The notes beneath the pieces are model-generated. The model was not told the origin of the DNA. It worked only from the letters and a program-made list of their open reading frames with translations, and made no database searches. DNA of 64,000 nucleotides from Topomyia yanbarensis (lineage: Eukaryota; Arthropoda; Insecta; Diptera; Culicidae): NCBI RefSeq assembly GCF_030247195.1, contig NC_080672.1, positions 5,022,001 through 5,086,000 on the forward strand. The letters run 5' to 3'. The position numbers and the translations under genes are program-made. Each line of letters begins with the position of its first letter. The first letter of the stretch is position 1. Of this stretch, positions 1 through 13,600 are shown piece by piece.

Positions 1-900
1 TTTGTGGATCTAAAGCAGATATTAGGCTACGTTATAATGCTTGTTGGTTACTTGGGTATGTTTCAACTGCTTGCCAATATCAACGCTGACCTAACATCCA
101 TCGAACGCTGGACAAAACACAATCTTCTATATCCGAACCCCAAGAAAACACAGGCGATCATATTTTGTCGAGAAGGAACTGTTACTCCAATAACAAATAT
201 ACGTTTTTGCGGCGAAACCATTCCTCTGTCCAAGAAGGTCACTAACCTCGGTCTTCTAATGGACTGTAACCTTAAGTGGATCCCGCAAATCAACAGTGTG
301 GTCGCAAAAGTTTTCGGTACTCTGAGCACATTCCGACGATTTGCAGCTGTTCTATCACTTCCTACGCGAAAGAAGCTGGTGCAGTCTGTGATCATGCCTT
401 TCTTCACTTACGCAGACGTTGTCTACTACCCTGGGTTGTTAGAAACGCTCAAAGGGCAGCTTGATCGTTGTTTTAAAGCAGCAACACGTTTCACCCACAA
501 CATTAAACGACGAGAAACAACAGCAATGGTACGCAACTCAATCCTGGGACACAGCCTACAAGAAAATTACCTGCACCGCATATGCTGCTTCATAAGGCAA
601 GGATACAACGGTGAATCTCCTGAATACATCACACAACATCTGCAACTAGGTCGTTGCGAACGCACACGTAGTTTTTTGGTGCCCCACAACACAACCTCCA
701 GCAGGAAAAGTCCAATAATCCATGGAGCACTCTTATGGAATAGACTTCCGCTAACTACAAGACAGCAACCAACGATGAACGGAAAAACGATTCATCAGAA
801 AAAGTAGGCTATGGAATATAATTTCTTTCTTTCGGAAAATAATTTGTCGGCGTGCGGACGTGATTTGTAAAACCGGTCATAAATTTTGAAAAATAAAATG
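1..900 (+). pseudogene. C-terminal RT fragment of a non-LTR retrotransposon (CR1/Jockey-like)
   Basis: The reading frame from the window edge to 807 encodes the part of a reverse transcriptase that follows the catalytic palm: a thumb-like stretch with NPKKTQAIIF, then LGLLMDCNLKW, then YADVVYYPG, ending in a tail rich in basic residues. The same segments (NPKKTQAIIFC, QGYSGNQPEYIQQHLQ) recur on the minus strand at 16158-16860, so the two loci belong to one family. The YADD box is not present here; it would lie left of the window. The frame ends at 807 and is followed by a short A+T-rich 3' tail. This is a truncated relic, not a host gene. The clade is uncertain. Confidence 0.75.
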
Positions 901-956
901 GCTGACCAGCCGAAAAAGAAAAATCACGACACTGTTCACAGAATTTCTTCAATTAC

Positions 957-2700
957 GTGAAAACGAAATTGAAAAGTAGCAACTTTCCATCCCAAATGCA
1001 TTTTGACGGACATGTTGGAAATAACAATACTGAAATTTGCATTTTATTTGGAAAATTCTTTCAAGAAGTCTATACTTCATATTTCGAAATAGACCGCGAC
1101 CGCGACTACTTTTCATTTATACCTGAATTTTCAAATGACATTTCCGCCCAAGAACTATCTGAACACGAAATTACCAATGCACTAAAAAACTTAGACGCAT
1201 CAAAAGGACCAGAACCGGACGGAATAAAACCAATATTTTTTAAAAAATCTAGCAGAAGAATTCACTCTAGCATTACTACATATTTTCAACATGTCACTGA
1301 AAAATGGAATATTCCCAGAAATATGGGAATCATCCTTTTTAGTGCCAATTTTTAAATCAAGCGCTAAATCGGACATCCGAAACCATCGTGGGATTGCCAT
1401 TTTATCATGCATTCCAAAATTATTCGAAAAACTAGTAAATGACAAAATAATTCAGCAAATCAAAAACCAAATTACAAGCAAGCAGCATGGCTTTTATAAA
1501 GGCCGCTCAACTACATCAAACCTTTTAGAATTTGTAACATTTACTGTAAATGCAATGGACAATGGCAACCATGTGGAAACACTCTACACAGACTTTAGTA
1601 AAGCATTCGACCGTATTGGCATACCTTTATTACTCTTTAAACTGCAAAAATATGGCATAGAAAATAAACTATTGAAATGGCTCGAATCATATTTAACGAA
1701 GCGTAAACAAAAAGTTCACTTTCAGAATATACTCTCGGATCCAATTCCTGTTACCTCTGGCGTAAATGATATTTCCTTTATACTCAAACATCTTAGAGTG
1801 CTTATTAATGCAGACGACATGAAATTTTTCATGGAAATAGGAAATGTCAAGGACACTGAAATATTCCAAAACGAAATCAATCTATTCCACACGTGGTGTA
1901 GCAAAAGTCTACTCCAACTTAACGTAGAGAAATGTAACTCAATAACCTTCAGCAGAAAAATTTCAAATGTTCCCATAGACATACAGTTAGGCAACCAACT
2001 TGTAGAAAAATGCAAAATTGTACGAGATTTGGGCGTAATCCTAGACTTCAAGCTCACATTTGTGGAACATTATAATACAATAGTAAATAAAGCAAATAGT
2101 ATGCTGGGCTTTATTAAACGTGTCACCTACAATTTTGAAGACCCTTACGCAATAAAATCATTATACAATACATATGTCAGGCCAATTTTGGAATATTGCA
2201 GCATAGTGTGGAACCCATACACTGCCCTGTACGAAGAACGCATCGAGTCAGTCCAAAAACAATTGATTTTGTACGCACTTCGTAAACTAAACTGAACGAC
2301 ATTTCCGCTTCCATCGTATAAAGCACGTTGCATGCTCATTAATTTTCAAACACTCAAAGAACGCCATGAATTTGTCATGCTTTGCTTAAGCAACGACATT
2401 ATTTCTCAACGTGTACAATCCGCATCATTACAATCGTAAATAAAATTTTATGTGCCTAGCCGATAACTAAGAACTCGTAATTTATTCCAAGAACAATCTT
2501 TCAGGACAAACTATGCTAAAAATGGCCCCATCAATAGAATGATGCGTCATTATAATGAAAATTATGTAATAATTGACCTTTTCATGTCTAAAAAACAAAT
2601 TAAATCTGAACTTAACTGTAGAAATAATGTATAGTATATAAGTAAATATTGTAAAACCATTCTATGTAGGCTACATATACTTGACAGAAATAAATATATT
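957..2700 (+). pseudogene. Degenerate Jockey-like non-LTR retrotransposon, RT domain
   Basis: Two frames, 957-1355 and 1291-2295, overlap at a frameshift near 1300 and together encode RT motifs in order: an LKNLDASKGPEPDGIKP block, SSFLVPIFKSSAKSDIRNHRGI, QHGFYKGRSTTSNL, YTDFSKAFDRI, then the downstream VEKCNSITFSR and RDLGVILDFKL blocks and a YVRPILEYCSIVWNP box. The region that should read SGVPQGSHLGPLLF is deleted after 1760. The following box reads NADDMKFF where YADD is expected, so the enzyme is dead. Translation similarity continues in broken frames to about 2630, followed by an A+T-rich tail ending near 2700. Upstream endonuclease is not recognisable. Confidence 0.8.
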
Positions 2701-3255
2701 AAATATATATTCTAGGTTCACTAACTCCACCGCTTTTTTGCGAGAACCTGACTCTATTCCATCAAAAATCTTCTTTTAAACAACTAACCTGGGTTTGTTT
2801 CTAGATTCTCAAGAAATTACAACATAAGGAATGTCTCGGCCTACGCGTTACTGTTAACAAATCGATTTTGCATGAACACAGTAGAGGCGTGCTAATTAAT
2901 CAACGCCTACTGATATGTTTTTGTAAAATAGCAGTTTGAATTACTACAATACCGTTTGGTTCGTTTCAGTTCGGTTATTACTCCTGAGAATATGCCCATG
3001 ATAATTTATTCTCGCCGTACGAATTTTATTATTTGTTGTACGTCCTTCGACCTAGTTAAAATCGATATGAAGGTTGTAATGTCCAATGACGTAGTATTTT
3101 TGACGCAGCTTACTGTGTTTTTTCCTTCTTCCAGCATATCTAAGTTTTCCTGCTCTGGATCCCGCCTTTCCTTTGAAGAGCCCCCATCGTTAGAATCATG
3201 TCGGTCTTCACTCACCTCAAAGCGTTTCGGTTGCTTTTGAGTTTCGTGGCTACTT
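2701..3255. other. Unassigned spacer
   Basis: I see no gene here. Short open frames on both strands (2956-3240 plus, 3006-3215 minus) lack any recognisable motif. The minus frame is rich in charged residues but has no supported start or partner exon. Confidence 0.4.
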
Positions 3256-4435
3256 CCATTGAGTTTGTGACCACGGGGGTTATTGGACAGTAGTATAATT
3301 TTTTTACTGTCATCAACTCGAACATATGTTTTTGTCTTGGGCGAAGCCTAGAAAGCACTCACCGTATTTCCTGGGGAAAACATGGGACTATCTGAGTGCT
3401 TTATCTGAAAAATCTTACCAGATTACCTTGGTTTGGGTGCCGTCACATTGTTCTATTGCGGGCAATGAGAAGGCGGACTCTTTAGCCAAGGTGGGCGCAT
3501 TAGAAGGCGACACTTACGAAAGACCAATTTGCTTCAATGAATTTTTCAGTATCTCTCGTCAGAAGACGTTCGAAAGTTGGCAAACTTCATGGAGCAATGG
3601 GCATCTGGGACGGTGGCTACATTCTATTATCCCGAAGGCATCAACGAATGCTTGGTTTAAGGGCTTGGATGTGAACCGTACGATGTCAAGGATCATGCCC
3701 AACCATTACTCGTTTGACGCGCATCTCCGTCGTATAGGGCTTGCTGAAAGTAATCATTGTGTTTGTGAGAACGGCTATCACGACATCGAGCATGTTGTTC
3801 GGCTGTGCGCAGAGTACTGTGTTGCCAGGTCCCAACTAATAGATTCCCTTCGGGCCCGAGGTAGATCACCCTATGTGCCAGTCCGGGACGTCCAGGCAAA
3901 CCGTGACCACCCCTATATTTTTGTTATCTATATCTTTTTGAAAACTATTGATGTCCAAGTTTAATGCATTTTCCCCTCTCTCATTCACAGTAGAATCTCA
4001 CCAACCTATCTACCATATCTACAATATGGCATTGCTTCACGAGTCTTCGGTACATACCCTTCTTGATAACCGTCTATCCAGAACATCATGACATACCTCA
4101 CATGCAGATGATATAGAGAACATCATGACAGCACCAGTGTGCCAATAATTATCCGAAATATCGACCCTCCCCTCGCCCCTGCGATTACAGGCTGGAAACT
4201 ACAACACTACAACAAAGTGTGCATATCCGCCACAATGATCAATCAGCAAACGACGATGTCAATTACACAATATGTATCCCACTTCCTACCTTTTTCCTTT
4301 ACTTACATAAGAGGGGAGCAAGCCGCCCCTAAATACGGCTTTCCCTTCCCCCACTAACATGTGACATGTAATTAAAAAAAACGAATTATCGGCCTCGTTA
4401 AGCTACAGCATTTTGGCCTAAATAAACGTATTTAA
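3256..4435 (+). pseudogene. 3' end of a Loa/I-group retrotransposon with RNase H
   Basis: The frame 3326-3964 reads ITLVWVPSHCSIAGNEKADSLAK, the conserved C-terminal signature of a retrotransposon RNase H (the H of PSH and the D of KADSLAK are catalytic). It is followed by a Cys/His motif, CVCENGYHDIEHVVRLC, typical of the tail of I- and Loa-group ORF2 proteins, and by VPVRDVQANRDHPY...FLKTIDVQV at the end. About 470 bases of 3' UTR follow, ending in an A-rich run and a GGCCTAAATAAACG stretch near 4430. Everything 5' of RNase H is missing, consistent with 5' truncation during target-primed reverse transcription. Confidence 0.8.
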
Positions 4436-5660
4436 GATAAAAAACGCCTTTAATCCACCTAACAGTGTGATGAGACATTTCTTATGACTCTTATCACTCT
4501 CTTCGGATATTATATCGTTTGAGAACATTTAGAACTTAATGCTTCGCGATGTTTGTGATAACGCATGCTACATAGGATTGTGACAGGACTCAGAGAATCG
4601 CTCAAGTCAGCATAGGACAACATCAGTGCTAGAAATCTCAAACCAAATCAATGGGAAAGCGAAAAAATGGCCCATAAAATAGACATACAAACGAATTATT
4701 GCTAATGCTCTGTTAATAAAATATCTAAATTCCTCAATCAATGCATTGTGGTGGGAAAACTGAATTTTCCTAAAGGGGTCATATATAGTATATTGTACTG
4801 AGCCAAAAAATCGATTTTTTTGAATCGAAATGAAGTTTATACTTTACTCAAATTTCCAACGCGACTGAGACCTAAAAATCAACGCTTTTTCTGGAAAAAA
4901 AACGATACTAGCAGTGACACCATTCAAAGAAAATCAACAGTGAATATTTCCAGACTTGGTTTTATTTCCTATTTAAGAACTATTGTGTTTTTTACATCCT
5001 AGATCGCATGATTCAGTGATCGAAACCCAAAACTTCATGAAGTATTTGAAATTATTAAATTAAAATTTGTGTTTGCTATTGAAATTGAAATAATGATAGT
5101 ATCGCCCCTTTGACGATTGTTTACTTTTTCGGTCCCACCTATCAGCATTGAAGTATCGCCCATACGTTTTTTTTACAATACCAATTTTACGGCATAATTC
5201 CGAAACCGTAATTTTTGAAGTTTTAAAATTATGCGGAATTAATTTTTCAGAAAATAGTAACAGTGTTCGTGTTTTTAGCGAATTTGTTGAGACTTTATTG
5301 TAGTCATGAATATTAACCTGAGAAAATTCACCATAAATACTTCTTGGACGATATACCGCCAAAATTATTATATCAAATGATGCGCTGTTTAACGTTTGTA
5401 TCGAAGATACTAAACCTCCGAAATTGGCGGTTTCAAAATGATGTTATCTTGACCTTAAATTACTGTTTTTGAACATTTTACCTATACATATAATTGGTCA
5501 TACAACAAAAATCAAATTCTCATCAAAATCGATCAGGACCTGCTAGAGTCGAATGGAAATCGTCATTTTTCATAAATTTCTCTCTACATTCGGAAAGTGT
5601 TATCCTCGATATTAATCATATTACGTTTTCGTCTCAACTCGACACATTCCCAAAATAAAA
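4436..5660. other. Unassigned A+T-rich stretch with one MITE-like segment
   Basis: Positions about 4445-4520 (TTTAATCCACCTAACAGTG onward) resemble the head of the short repeat that reappears near 5665 (TTTAATTCACCTAGTGGTG). The rest, including a minus-strand frame 5060-5362, shows no recognisable domain. I find no gene. Confidence 0.4.
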
Positions 5661-5661
5661 A

Positions 5662-8470
5662 CCTGTTTTAATTCACCTAGTGGTGCAATTGTGCTTTTCT
5701 CATTTGTCCAGACTACGATTCCATGGCTGGGTGGGTAATCCCTGTCAGGTACGCGGGTGGAAGGCCAATCACTTCGACAGCGAAGTTTTCACCGCGATCC
5801 TGGGACTGGAGGCCAACACCGACAGTCTAAGCGGGGATGCGCTGGTAGCTGTTCTATCACGCGCGTGCGACGCCACTATGCCGAGGAAGACCCTGCCAAG
5901 AAATGGCAGACGCTCGGTATATTGGTGGAGTGCAGAGATCGCAGCCCTACGGTCAGCTTACCTACAAGCTAGACGTAGGATGCAGCGAGCCTGCACTGAG
6001 GAGGTTAGAGTGGAACGACGTGAAGTGTTTCGTGCTGCGAAATCGGCCCTTAACAAGGCCATCAAGCGCAGCAAGAGACGTGTTTTGACAAATTATGCGA
6101 GGAGGCCAACGTGAATCCGTGGGGCGATGCCTACAGGATCGTGATGGCAAAGACCAAAGGGGGCTCCTCACCTCCTGAACGGTCGCCAGAACGGTTGGCG
6201 AGAATTATCGAAGTACTCTTCCCGTCCCGAACCATAAGTCCCTGGCCCCCAGCGCCGCAAGGCACGGTGGGTACGGACGACATGGTGGCCCCGGTGACGA
6301 ACGAAGAGCTACTTGCAGTTGCTAATTCTTTAGCGGTGAATAAAGCTCTTGGGCCTGATGGAGTTCCAAACAGCGCTCTCAAGACAGCAATCATGTCGAA
6401 TCCGAACATGTTCAGGTTGGCTATGCAGAGATGCCTTGACGAGTGCCGTTTTCCGGATAGATGGAAAAGGCAGAAGCTGGTACTGTTGCCGACGGCCGGG
6501 AAGCCGCCTGGTGACCCATCGGCGTACAGACCAATCTGTCTGATTGACACGACGGGCAAATTGCTTGAGCGGATTATCCTGAACAGGCTAACTCCATACG
6601 CAGAAGGTACGAAGGGCCTGTCAAGTAATCAGTTCGGCTTTCGAAAGGGGAAGTCCACGGTGGACGCTATAAACTCAGTGGTAAGGACTGCCGAGACAGC
6701 GATCCAACGGAAGAGGCGGGGCATTCGATATTGCGCGTTAGTGACACTTGACGTGAAGAACGCATTCAACAGCGCAAGCTGGGATGCCATCGCGCTCTCG
6801 TTACACCTGTGGGCCTGTACCGGATCTTGGAAAGCTACTTCCAGAACCGTGTACTATTATACGAGACCGATGCCGGTCAGCAAAGTGTTCTTATTACTGC
6901 AGGAGTTCCGCAAGGTTCAATCCTGGGCCCGGTACTATGGAACCTTATGTATGACGGGGTTCTGAGACTAAAGTTCCCTCCGGGTGTGAAAATCGTCGGT
7001 TTTGCCGATGATGTCACCCTGGCGGTCTACGGGGAGTCAATCTCCGAGGTAGAACTAACGGCGGCACAGGCGATAAGCATAGTGGCGGAATGGATGAGCG
7101 CGAGAGGCCTAGAGCTCGCCCATCACAAGACGGAGGTGGTTGTTGTCAATAACCGCAAGTCGGTACAACAAGCAGTTATTCAAGCAGGAGAAGTCGAGAT
7201 AACTTCTAAGCGGAGTCTGAAGATTCTTGGGGCCATCATAGACGACAAGCTGACCTTCGGCAGCCATGTCGACTATGCGTGCAAGAAGGCTTCGGTGGCT
7301 GTCGCGGCATTATCGTGGATGATGTCCAACAGCTCCAAGGTGTGCGCCAGTAGACGCAGGCTACTGGCCGGTGTCGCCGTATCTATCCTTAGGTACGGTG
7401 GACCGTCCTGGGCGAGGGCACTGGGAGTAACCAGTTACCGTCGCAAATTGGAGAGCACCTATCGCTTGATGTGTCTCAGAGTGATATCTGCCTACCGCAC
7501 GGTATCACATGATGCATCCTGCGTGATAGCGGGTATGATGCCAGTCGGGCTGGTCATCCGGGAAGACGAAGATTGTTTCGAATTGCGTGGCAATAGGGGA
7601 GTCCGTGAGCGTGCCAGGGTGACCTCGGTCGCCAGATGGCAACGCGAATGGAACAACTCGTCGAGAGGTAGGTGGACCCACCGGCTGATACCTAACATAT
7701 CTAGCTGGGTGGGAAGACCCCATGGGGAAGTTCACTTCCATCTGACACAATTCCTGTCAGGCCATGGCTGTTTCCGACAGTACCTCCACAGGTTTGGGCA
7801 CGCTGAGGCCCCAGTCTGCCCAGACTGCCCAGGTGTCGACGAAACTGCGGAGCACGTACTATTCGTATGTCCCCGCTTCGACGTCGAAAGAGGCGCTATG
7901 CTAGGCGTCTGCGGCTTGGACACAACCCCTGATACCCTTGTACAGGGGATGTGCCAAGCGGTAGAGAAGTGGAACGCAGTTTCGACTGCTACCACTCAGA
8001 TTGCCTGCCGGCTGCAGAGAGCATGGAGCGCCGAGCAGCAGGCGAGGAGTTAGAGTGAGTGAGTTGGCGGATGATAGACGGAGGTATGGTCTACCCATGC
8101 CGAGATGGGAGCGAGTGTGCGAGAATGTAAGGCACGAGTGAGAGCGTACGCTAAGTACGGCCATCCCCCAGAAGTAATGCCGAAAGGTAGTTCCTGGGGA
8201 TAGATGGCGGAGCCCATTGGAGTTTAGTCGGTATTAATGGCTGGTCACCATTTGAGTCCGACACGCCCCCAGTGCACCCCGTGTGGTAGATTGGACCCTA
8301 CCAATAGCACGTGTACTGGGCTAGGACATAAAGGTCTTCTCCATTGTCAAAAAAAAAACACAGACATTTTCCGATCTCGACGAACTGAGTCGATTGGCAT
8401 ATGACACTCGGCCCTCCGGGTCGGGATTAGATTGACGAATTTTAGAGTGAATGAGAAAGGCAAAAACATT
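5662..8470. repeat. MITE split by an R1 insertion
   Basis: The left part (5662-5715) contains TTTAATTCACCTAGTGGTG and GCTTTTCTCATTTG. The right part (8350-8470) contains a CACAGACATTTT tract, GTCGATTGGCATATGACAC, CTCGGCCCTCCGGG and GAATGAGAAAGGC. The right part is near-identical to a repeat at 10440-10545. CTTTCTCATT on the left and AATGAGAAAGG on the right are inverted, so the two sides look like the ends of one short inverted-repeat element interrupted by the R1 copy. Confidence 0.55.
5720..8365 (+). mobile_element. R1-clade non-LTR retrotransposon, 5'-truncated, two frameshifts
   Basis: Three frames, 5680-6114, 6111-6965 and 6809-8053, join into one ORF2 C-terminal part, with frameshifts near 6090 and 6805. 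Seen in order: the pre-RT block with WWSAEIAALR; NKALGPDGVPNSALK; QFGFRKGKSTVDAI; LDVKNAFNSASWD; GVPQGSILGPVLWN; GFADDVTLAV (catalytic FADD intact); LKILGAIIDDKL; and a C-terminal CPDCPGVDETAEHVLFVC zinc knuckle (CCHC). The stop is at 8053, then about 300 bases of 3' UTR and a short A run directly joined to a CACAGACA tract. The ORF1, endonuclease and 5' UTR are missing. Target choice and C-terminal knuckle fit R1 relatives that insert in AC repeats (Waldo/Mino group), which is inference. Confidence 0.88.
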
Positions 8471-10259
8471 TTTAGCAAATGTTGAAAGTTATACATTTTT
8501 TTGGTGCGCAGTTCTATGTTTCATAGACATTAAATCAATTTTAACTTCGCTTCCTATTAAATAAAGACCCTTATTACAGTACATCTCTACAAAAACGAGC
8601 TCAATTTGAAAAGAAATCTGAGGATTATGATTGATTACAGAACTCTGGAATTTTCTATTGGAATGTTTTCAGGCAGGATTTTAATATTGATGCAATTTGA
8701 CAACTGTGAAATCAAGACCAATAGATCAGTTACATATCAGGACCCCATTCCGACAATTTATCAAAAGTCCTCATGATGTTTACAACAACAGGATATCAAT
8801 GTACGGATCAGATAATTGTTATTGTAATATTGAATTAAATCAGTGTGCATCAATAAATTTTCAACTTCAATCCATTTTTTTTGTGGGTGTGGTGGGGGGG
8901 AGGGTTTGTATTGTGTTAAACCCCAAAAGCTTCTCTTGGCAACGCCGTTGGTTGGAGTTATTTATTTCGCTTTTCATTTTCCGATATGTTTCAGATCGAT
9001 CCGATGGTCATGAGTTAGAAAAATTGCAGTCAGAAGGTTCGCACAAATGAACATTTTTGCGCTGATAAGTTATCAAGTTCCTTCCAGACAACTTGGAAGT
9101 GTTCGGTGATTATTTCTAGCGATTGTAGATAGAAAAAAGAAATAAAAATACAAAATTCGTTTTATCGAAATAATGTTTGGCTTATTTCAATGGATTATTA
9201 CTATATTGAACAATAAATAGGCGACAAAACAACAAGCCATAACTTTTAAAGTATTCAAAATAGATATGTGAAGTCTTCAGTAAAGTTATTCGCAAAAGTA
9301 AGAGCTACAAATTTGCTGAAGGCATCATTTCGATATAATCACTTCCAAGAAAATTTGTGAAAATATCTCACTCATAGGGGGATTAATCAGCAAAAGCACA
9401 ATACCAAAAAAAGGGCATATTGCCTCTATTAAATTCACCGAAGATATTATTGAACTAGAATAAGCCGTTTTAGCGTTAAAAATAGATTACATGGTTTTGG
9501 TCATTGATAACGCCAATGACATTTATGCCGGTATCTGAGGGATTACTTCACCGGTTTCGGCGATCGAAGGGATCAGCGTTTCACTGCACTAAGTGACCCA
9601 CGTGTTGTCTAATAGCACGTGCCCGTGAATTCGACCTGAGTCCAGCTAATTACAAGCTTGCACTTATCTCGTGTTGTGGCAGTCCGGTCTTAGCTTTCCC
9701 ACTTTCTCACCAAAGTTGTGGAAACGCTTATATGCTGGATACCTGACTGCACTTGGGTGCATATACTTCCAACTCACGACCTTGCCAAGGTCGTTTTTTC
9801 CTCTTTCGGTAGGGAAACTCGGAATAAAAAACAGGCTGTGCACGACGTATCGGTTTGAAGGTTCAATTTTAACTGTCCTCTTTATTTAAATCATATCCCT
9901 GCATCGAGGTTTCGGTTACTCACTAACACTATTAAGTTAACGGTAAGTTCATTTTATGATAACTATTATATATATACATAGGGACCACTGGTGCTCACAG
10001 TAGATAAGAAATTGAGTTCATTTAATGACATTAGGTTAAGCAAATTTGAATATTAATGTTCTACAATTTGAATTCTCTTTAGTATTAATCAGTCATATTT
10101 CTGGCAATGGGAAATGATAAAAATCTTTCGTGCGCATTTAATGTTAAATATCTCTTTTGATAATAGTCCGATTTCAACAATCTATAGCTTGTTCGAAAGG
10201 TATTCGTTGAAGTTGTCTAAAAACATATAAATTGTTAATCTATATTGTCAATTTCGGCA
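8471..10259. other. Unassigned stretch; possible solo-LTR-like piece
   Basis: No gene is recognisable. An open frame at 8697-9050 has no motif. Between about 9603 and 9927 there is a segment that begins TGTTG and ends AACA and contains AATAAA-type sequence, which is how a solo LTR can look. Flanking 5-mers do not match, so I cannot support it as an LTR. Confidence 0.3.
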
Positions 10260-10610
10260 GATAATTCAAAAAAAAACTGGAAAAATCGCCATTTTTACGC
10301 ATTCAAACATTCATATCTTGGAAACTAAACATCAGAATCAAAAACAAATTAATAGCGTTCATACTGTTTTTTAGTTCTTTCATTTAAAATTGGTTTGGAT
10401 AAGATCGGTTCAGCCATTGCTGAGAAACACGAATGAGAATTTGTCCGTTACATACACACACACACAGACACACACACACACACACAGACATTGTCCCAAA
10501 TCGTCGAGCTGAGTCGATTGGTATATAAGACTCGGCCCTCCGGGCCTCGGAAAAAATCTTGAAAGTTTGAGCGAATTCTATACATTTCTTTTATAAGAAA
10601 TGTAAAAATA
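10260..10610. repeat. MITE copy with internal CA microsatellite
   Basis: A CA/GA-rich tract at about 10451-10492 is followed by GACATTGTCCCAAATCGTCG, AGTCGATTGGTATATAAGAC and CTCGGCCCTCCGGGCC. The same order is seen at 8355-8425, and a short piece of it at 56226-56250. The right edge contains CATTTCTTTTATAAGAAATG, a perfect 20-bp palindrome. Left boundary is approximate. Confidence 0.6.
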
Positions 10611-13600
10611 AAAAAGAATAAATCATATCATGATATGCATTAACTTGAAATGTAGAATTTTATGTTCTACACACCAAGAAATAATCGTCGTTCTGTATAA
10701 GAATGATTGAAAGATTTGTCAACCGGTTTAAAGTCATCCCTTAATCCTTTCAAAGGGGATAGAAATTTGAATGCGCTTCATACAATTCATCGAATCCAGC
10801 AAAAATATTTTTCTCGTAAAATATCGTAGGCATGAGATATTCAACATCAACCCGTCCCTTATTACAATAGAACGGGAGATCTTTCGAACAACCCCCGATT
10901 TGAATTTATATCCATTTTACACTCTCAGTGAACAAGTTTTCAAGATGTTAATGCAAACAGCAAACAATTACTTTTAAGCAAAAGTAGACGGTTCATTATT
11001 ATCATTGAACCAACGGAATACACACGCGCCTAAAACCAATATGCCCCAAGTAAAGCAACATTTGTTAAGGCCATCAAAAAAACAAGCGTTCGACCGACTG
11101 TTATGAACGGCAACACGCGTTCAAAAATTATAAATCGCTCTCGTTTGCACACAACTCTAACGCCCATATTGATATCGCACCAATGCACACTGGTTCAATA
11201 TTTGACTTGTGCCGGTGCAAAAAGAAATAGAAAAAGCCGACGCCCATGACACTCCCGCTGCTGTTCCAGCCGTCGCTCATCCAGCTGCTCTATCAGAGCA
11301 TGCGGTGAGAGTACGAGATGCGTGCATGTTTGAGGTTGAACCGGTCATGAGAAGACAGAATTTTTTTTTTGGAATTTTCCCGCTTGGTATATTGGGTTCG
11401 TTTATCGTTCGGATCAAATTGTCGAACTTCAAAGTTCGAACATTATTACTTTCATTTAAATTAATTTGTGTGCCGCTGCTGTTTATTTATTTTTACTGAA
11501 AATTTGGGTTCAATGTTCAATGAACATGTTGAACGTACCGACCAGTGTTACTGAACTGAAATTTCATGCAGAATCGAATGCTTGAGTGCAGAGGAAATAT
11601 AAATTCATTCACCAACCAAAGCATTCATTTGTTATTATGTCGACAGTTTGAAGGCAGATATTAGCATCTTCTACATTTTCGAGCATAATTGAACAGCGTA
11701 ATCTATATCTGGTGCACTTTTGATCGATAATCCCTCTCAGAGCCAGCATAGAAATAAAATTCACTTTGCTTCTGAAACCGAACATGTCCGTACCTGAAAG
11801 CGCTGCGTCGGGAGAACGAATGACGATGGAAACGAACCAAAAATTTCATTCGTCGCAGTGGACATGAATTGAATTTCGTTTTCTTTCAAGATCATGCAGC
11901 GATGTTAACTTTTTTAAGCTCTGGTACCGACGCGTCGCCTCTGATCTAACATCTCTTCTCTGCCAGCTCGTTCAAATATTGCACGATTTCTTACGTTAAG
12001 TATGAGCATATTTATACTACTTAACTACTCCATCAATTCGGTGCCTCCCAAATTGATATCTGAACTGCCGATTATGATTGGAAACCTATCTCTGCCACAA
12101 CATGATACAACCCTTTTGATATTAGAAGGTACCGAGCAATAGACGTATTTTCACATTGACTGCGACAGCACAAATATCGCGAGTTGTAAGGTCGGAAATA
12201 AGAAACACGTCAATAGCACTAGTCGCAAATATACATGCACGAGGCATTTCACGTGGATTTGTCGTGCGTTTTTGTTGAAAGCTACGAGGACGGGGTTAAG
12301 TGCCTTTGCAACATAGAAGTTTCTTCTAATGAAATACGATTGTGGAACCAATCTATGGAAGCTTTCCCTTCCTGCACAAAGCTGGATAGATTCATAGTTG
12401 ATATACGTTTATGCTGAAGATTAATTTGTGCTTCTCTAGCCATACTTGATCACATCACTACACATGCCATCATCAGCACTTATTGTACAGTAACTAGAAA
12501 ATACCAAACACGGTGGCTTATATTCGCCTATAGCGAGCTCCGAAATGGATATTAGCAACATGGCCATCGTTTGAATTCCACAGCATATTTTAATTCTGCC
12601 AGCCATTCAGTCCTCGGCACGGAGAAACAGCTTCAGTCTGACGATCTTTTGGTAAAATTGAAAAGATTAAAAACAGGAAGAAATATAGAAACAATTGACT
12701 TCACTTCAAATCTGTAAGGAACACGTTCATCTTTGGTAAGGTTCTACAGTTGCTAACTGAAACTTCTTTCGCACACATTCTCGGTCCACAGCATACAAAA
12801 CACCAATCGGTAACTCGTTGATCGTTTCACCGATGGAATATCAATTACCGATCGATACCAGAGTCAGCGCCACTTGTATAAAACATCAAAGAAATCTTCT
12901 CCCTTTTCCAGTTGCAGGAAGCGGACAATGATTGATGATAGCCATGGCAGCTACTGGGAGACAACAATGTTGGACTTCCCAGTGTGCGGGACCCCCACCG
13001 AAGCCAGATGAAGATCGCCGTTCTATTGTCCAGGCAAACAGTCATAAAAGTGCAGCATTAGCGTATTCACTCTGGAACCGCAAATCTGCATAGCGTTCAT
13101 TTTACTCTGCTGTTTCGCTGACGAAAAGTCGTTGAACTTCGAGATCCAGCCACAGACAACCGATTCGATTACTATACCAGCAGTTCTTACACTCTGCTGG
13201 CGCACTCACACCTCCTTCCTCCAACCCTCGTCTATCGAAACAATGCAAATGAGTCACTAAAAGCAACGTGTTGAATTAATTTTATTCAAAACAACGAATG
13301 ATCAGAAACGATCCCTTGTTCTGCTGCCTAAGTCGGGAAGAATTATTGACCCAGGGTATCTTCGATCTACCTCGCGTCTCCATCGTCCAGACCGCATACC
13401 AGGGCGTGATTTGGTATCCCAAGTTCAACCGAGCCGGTATCGCATAGTAAGCTACCGTTGCTACCTACCATTGCGCATATTAAGCTCCCTCGTGGTTGCA
13501 TCGCAGTAGGTGGCAAAAACTACACCTTGATGATGACGTGCAACGAGGGGTGACTTTCACGGGAAATTAAAATATTTCTACTGAACGGTGAAGATTGACA

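Noticed and set aside
9603..9927. Solo LTR
   Set aside because: TG...CA-like ends and AATAAA are present, but no 5-bp target duplication and no second copy in the window.
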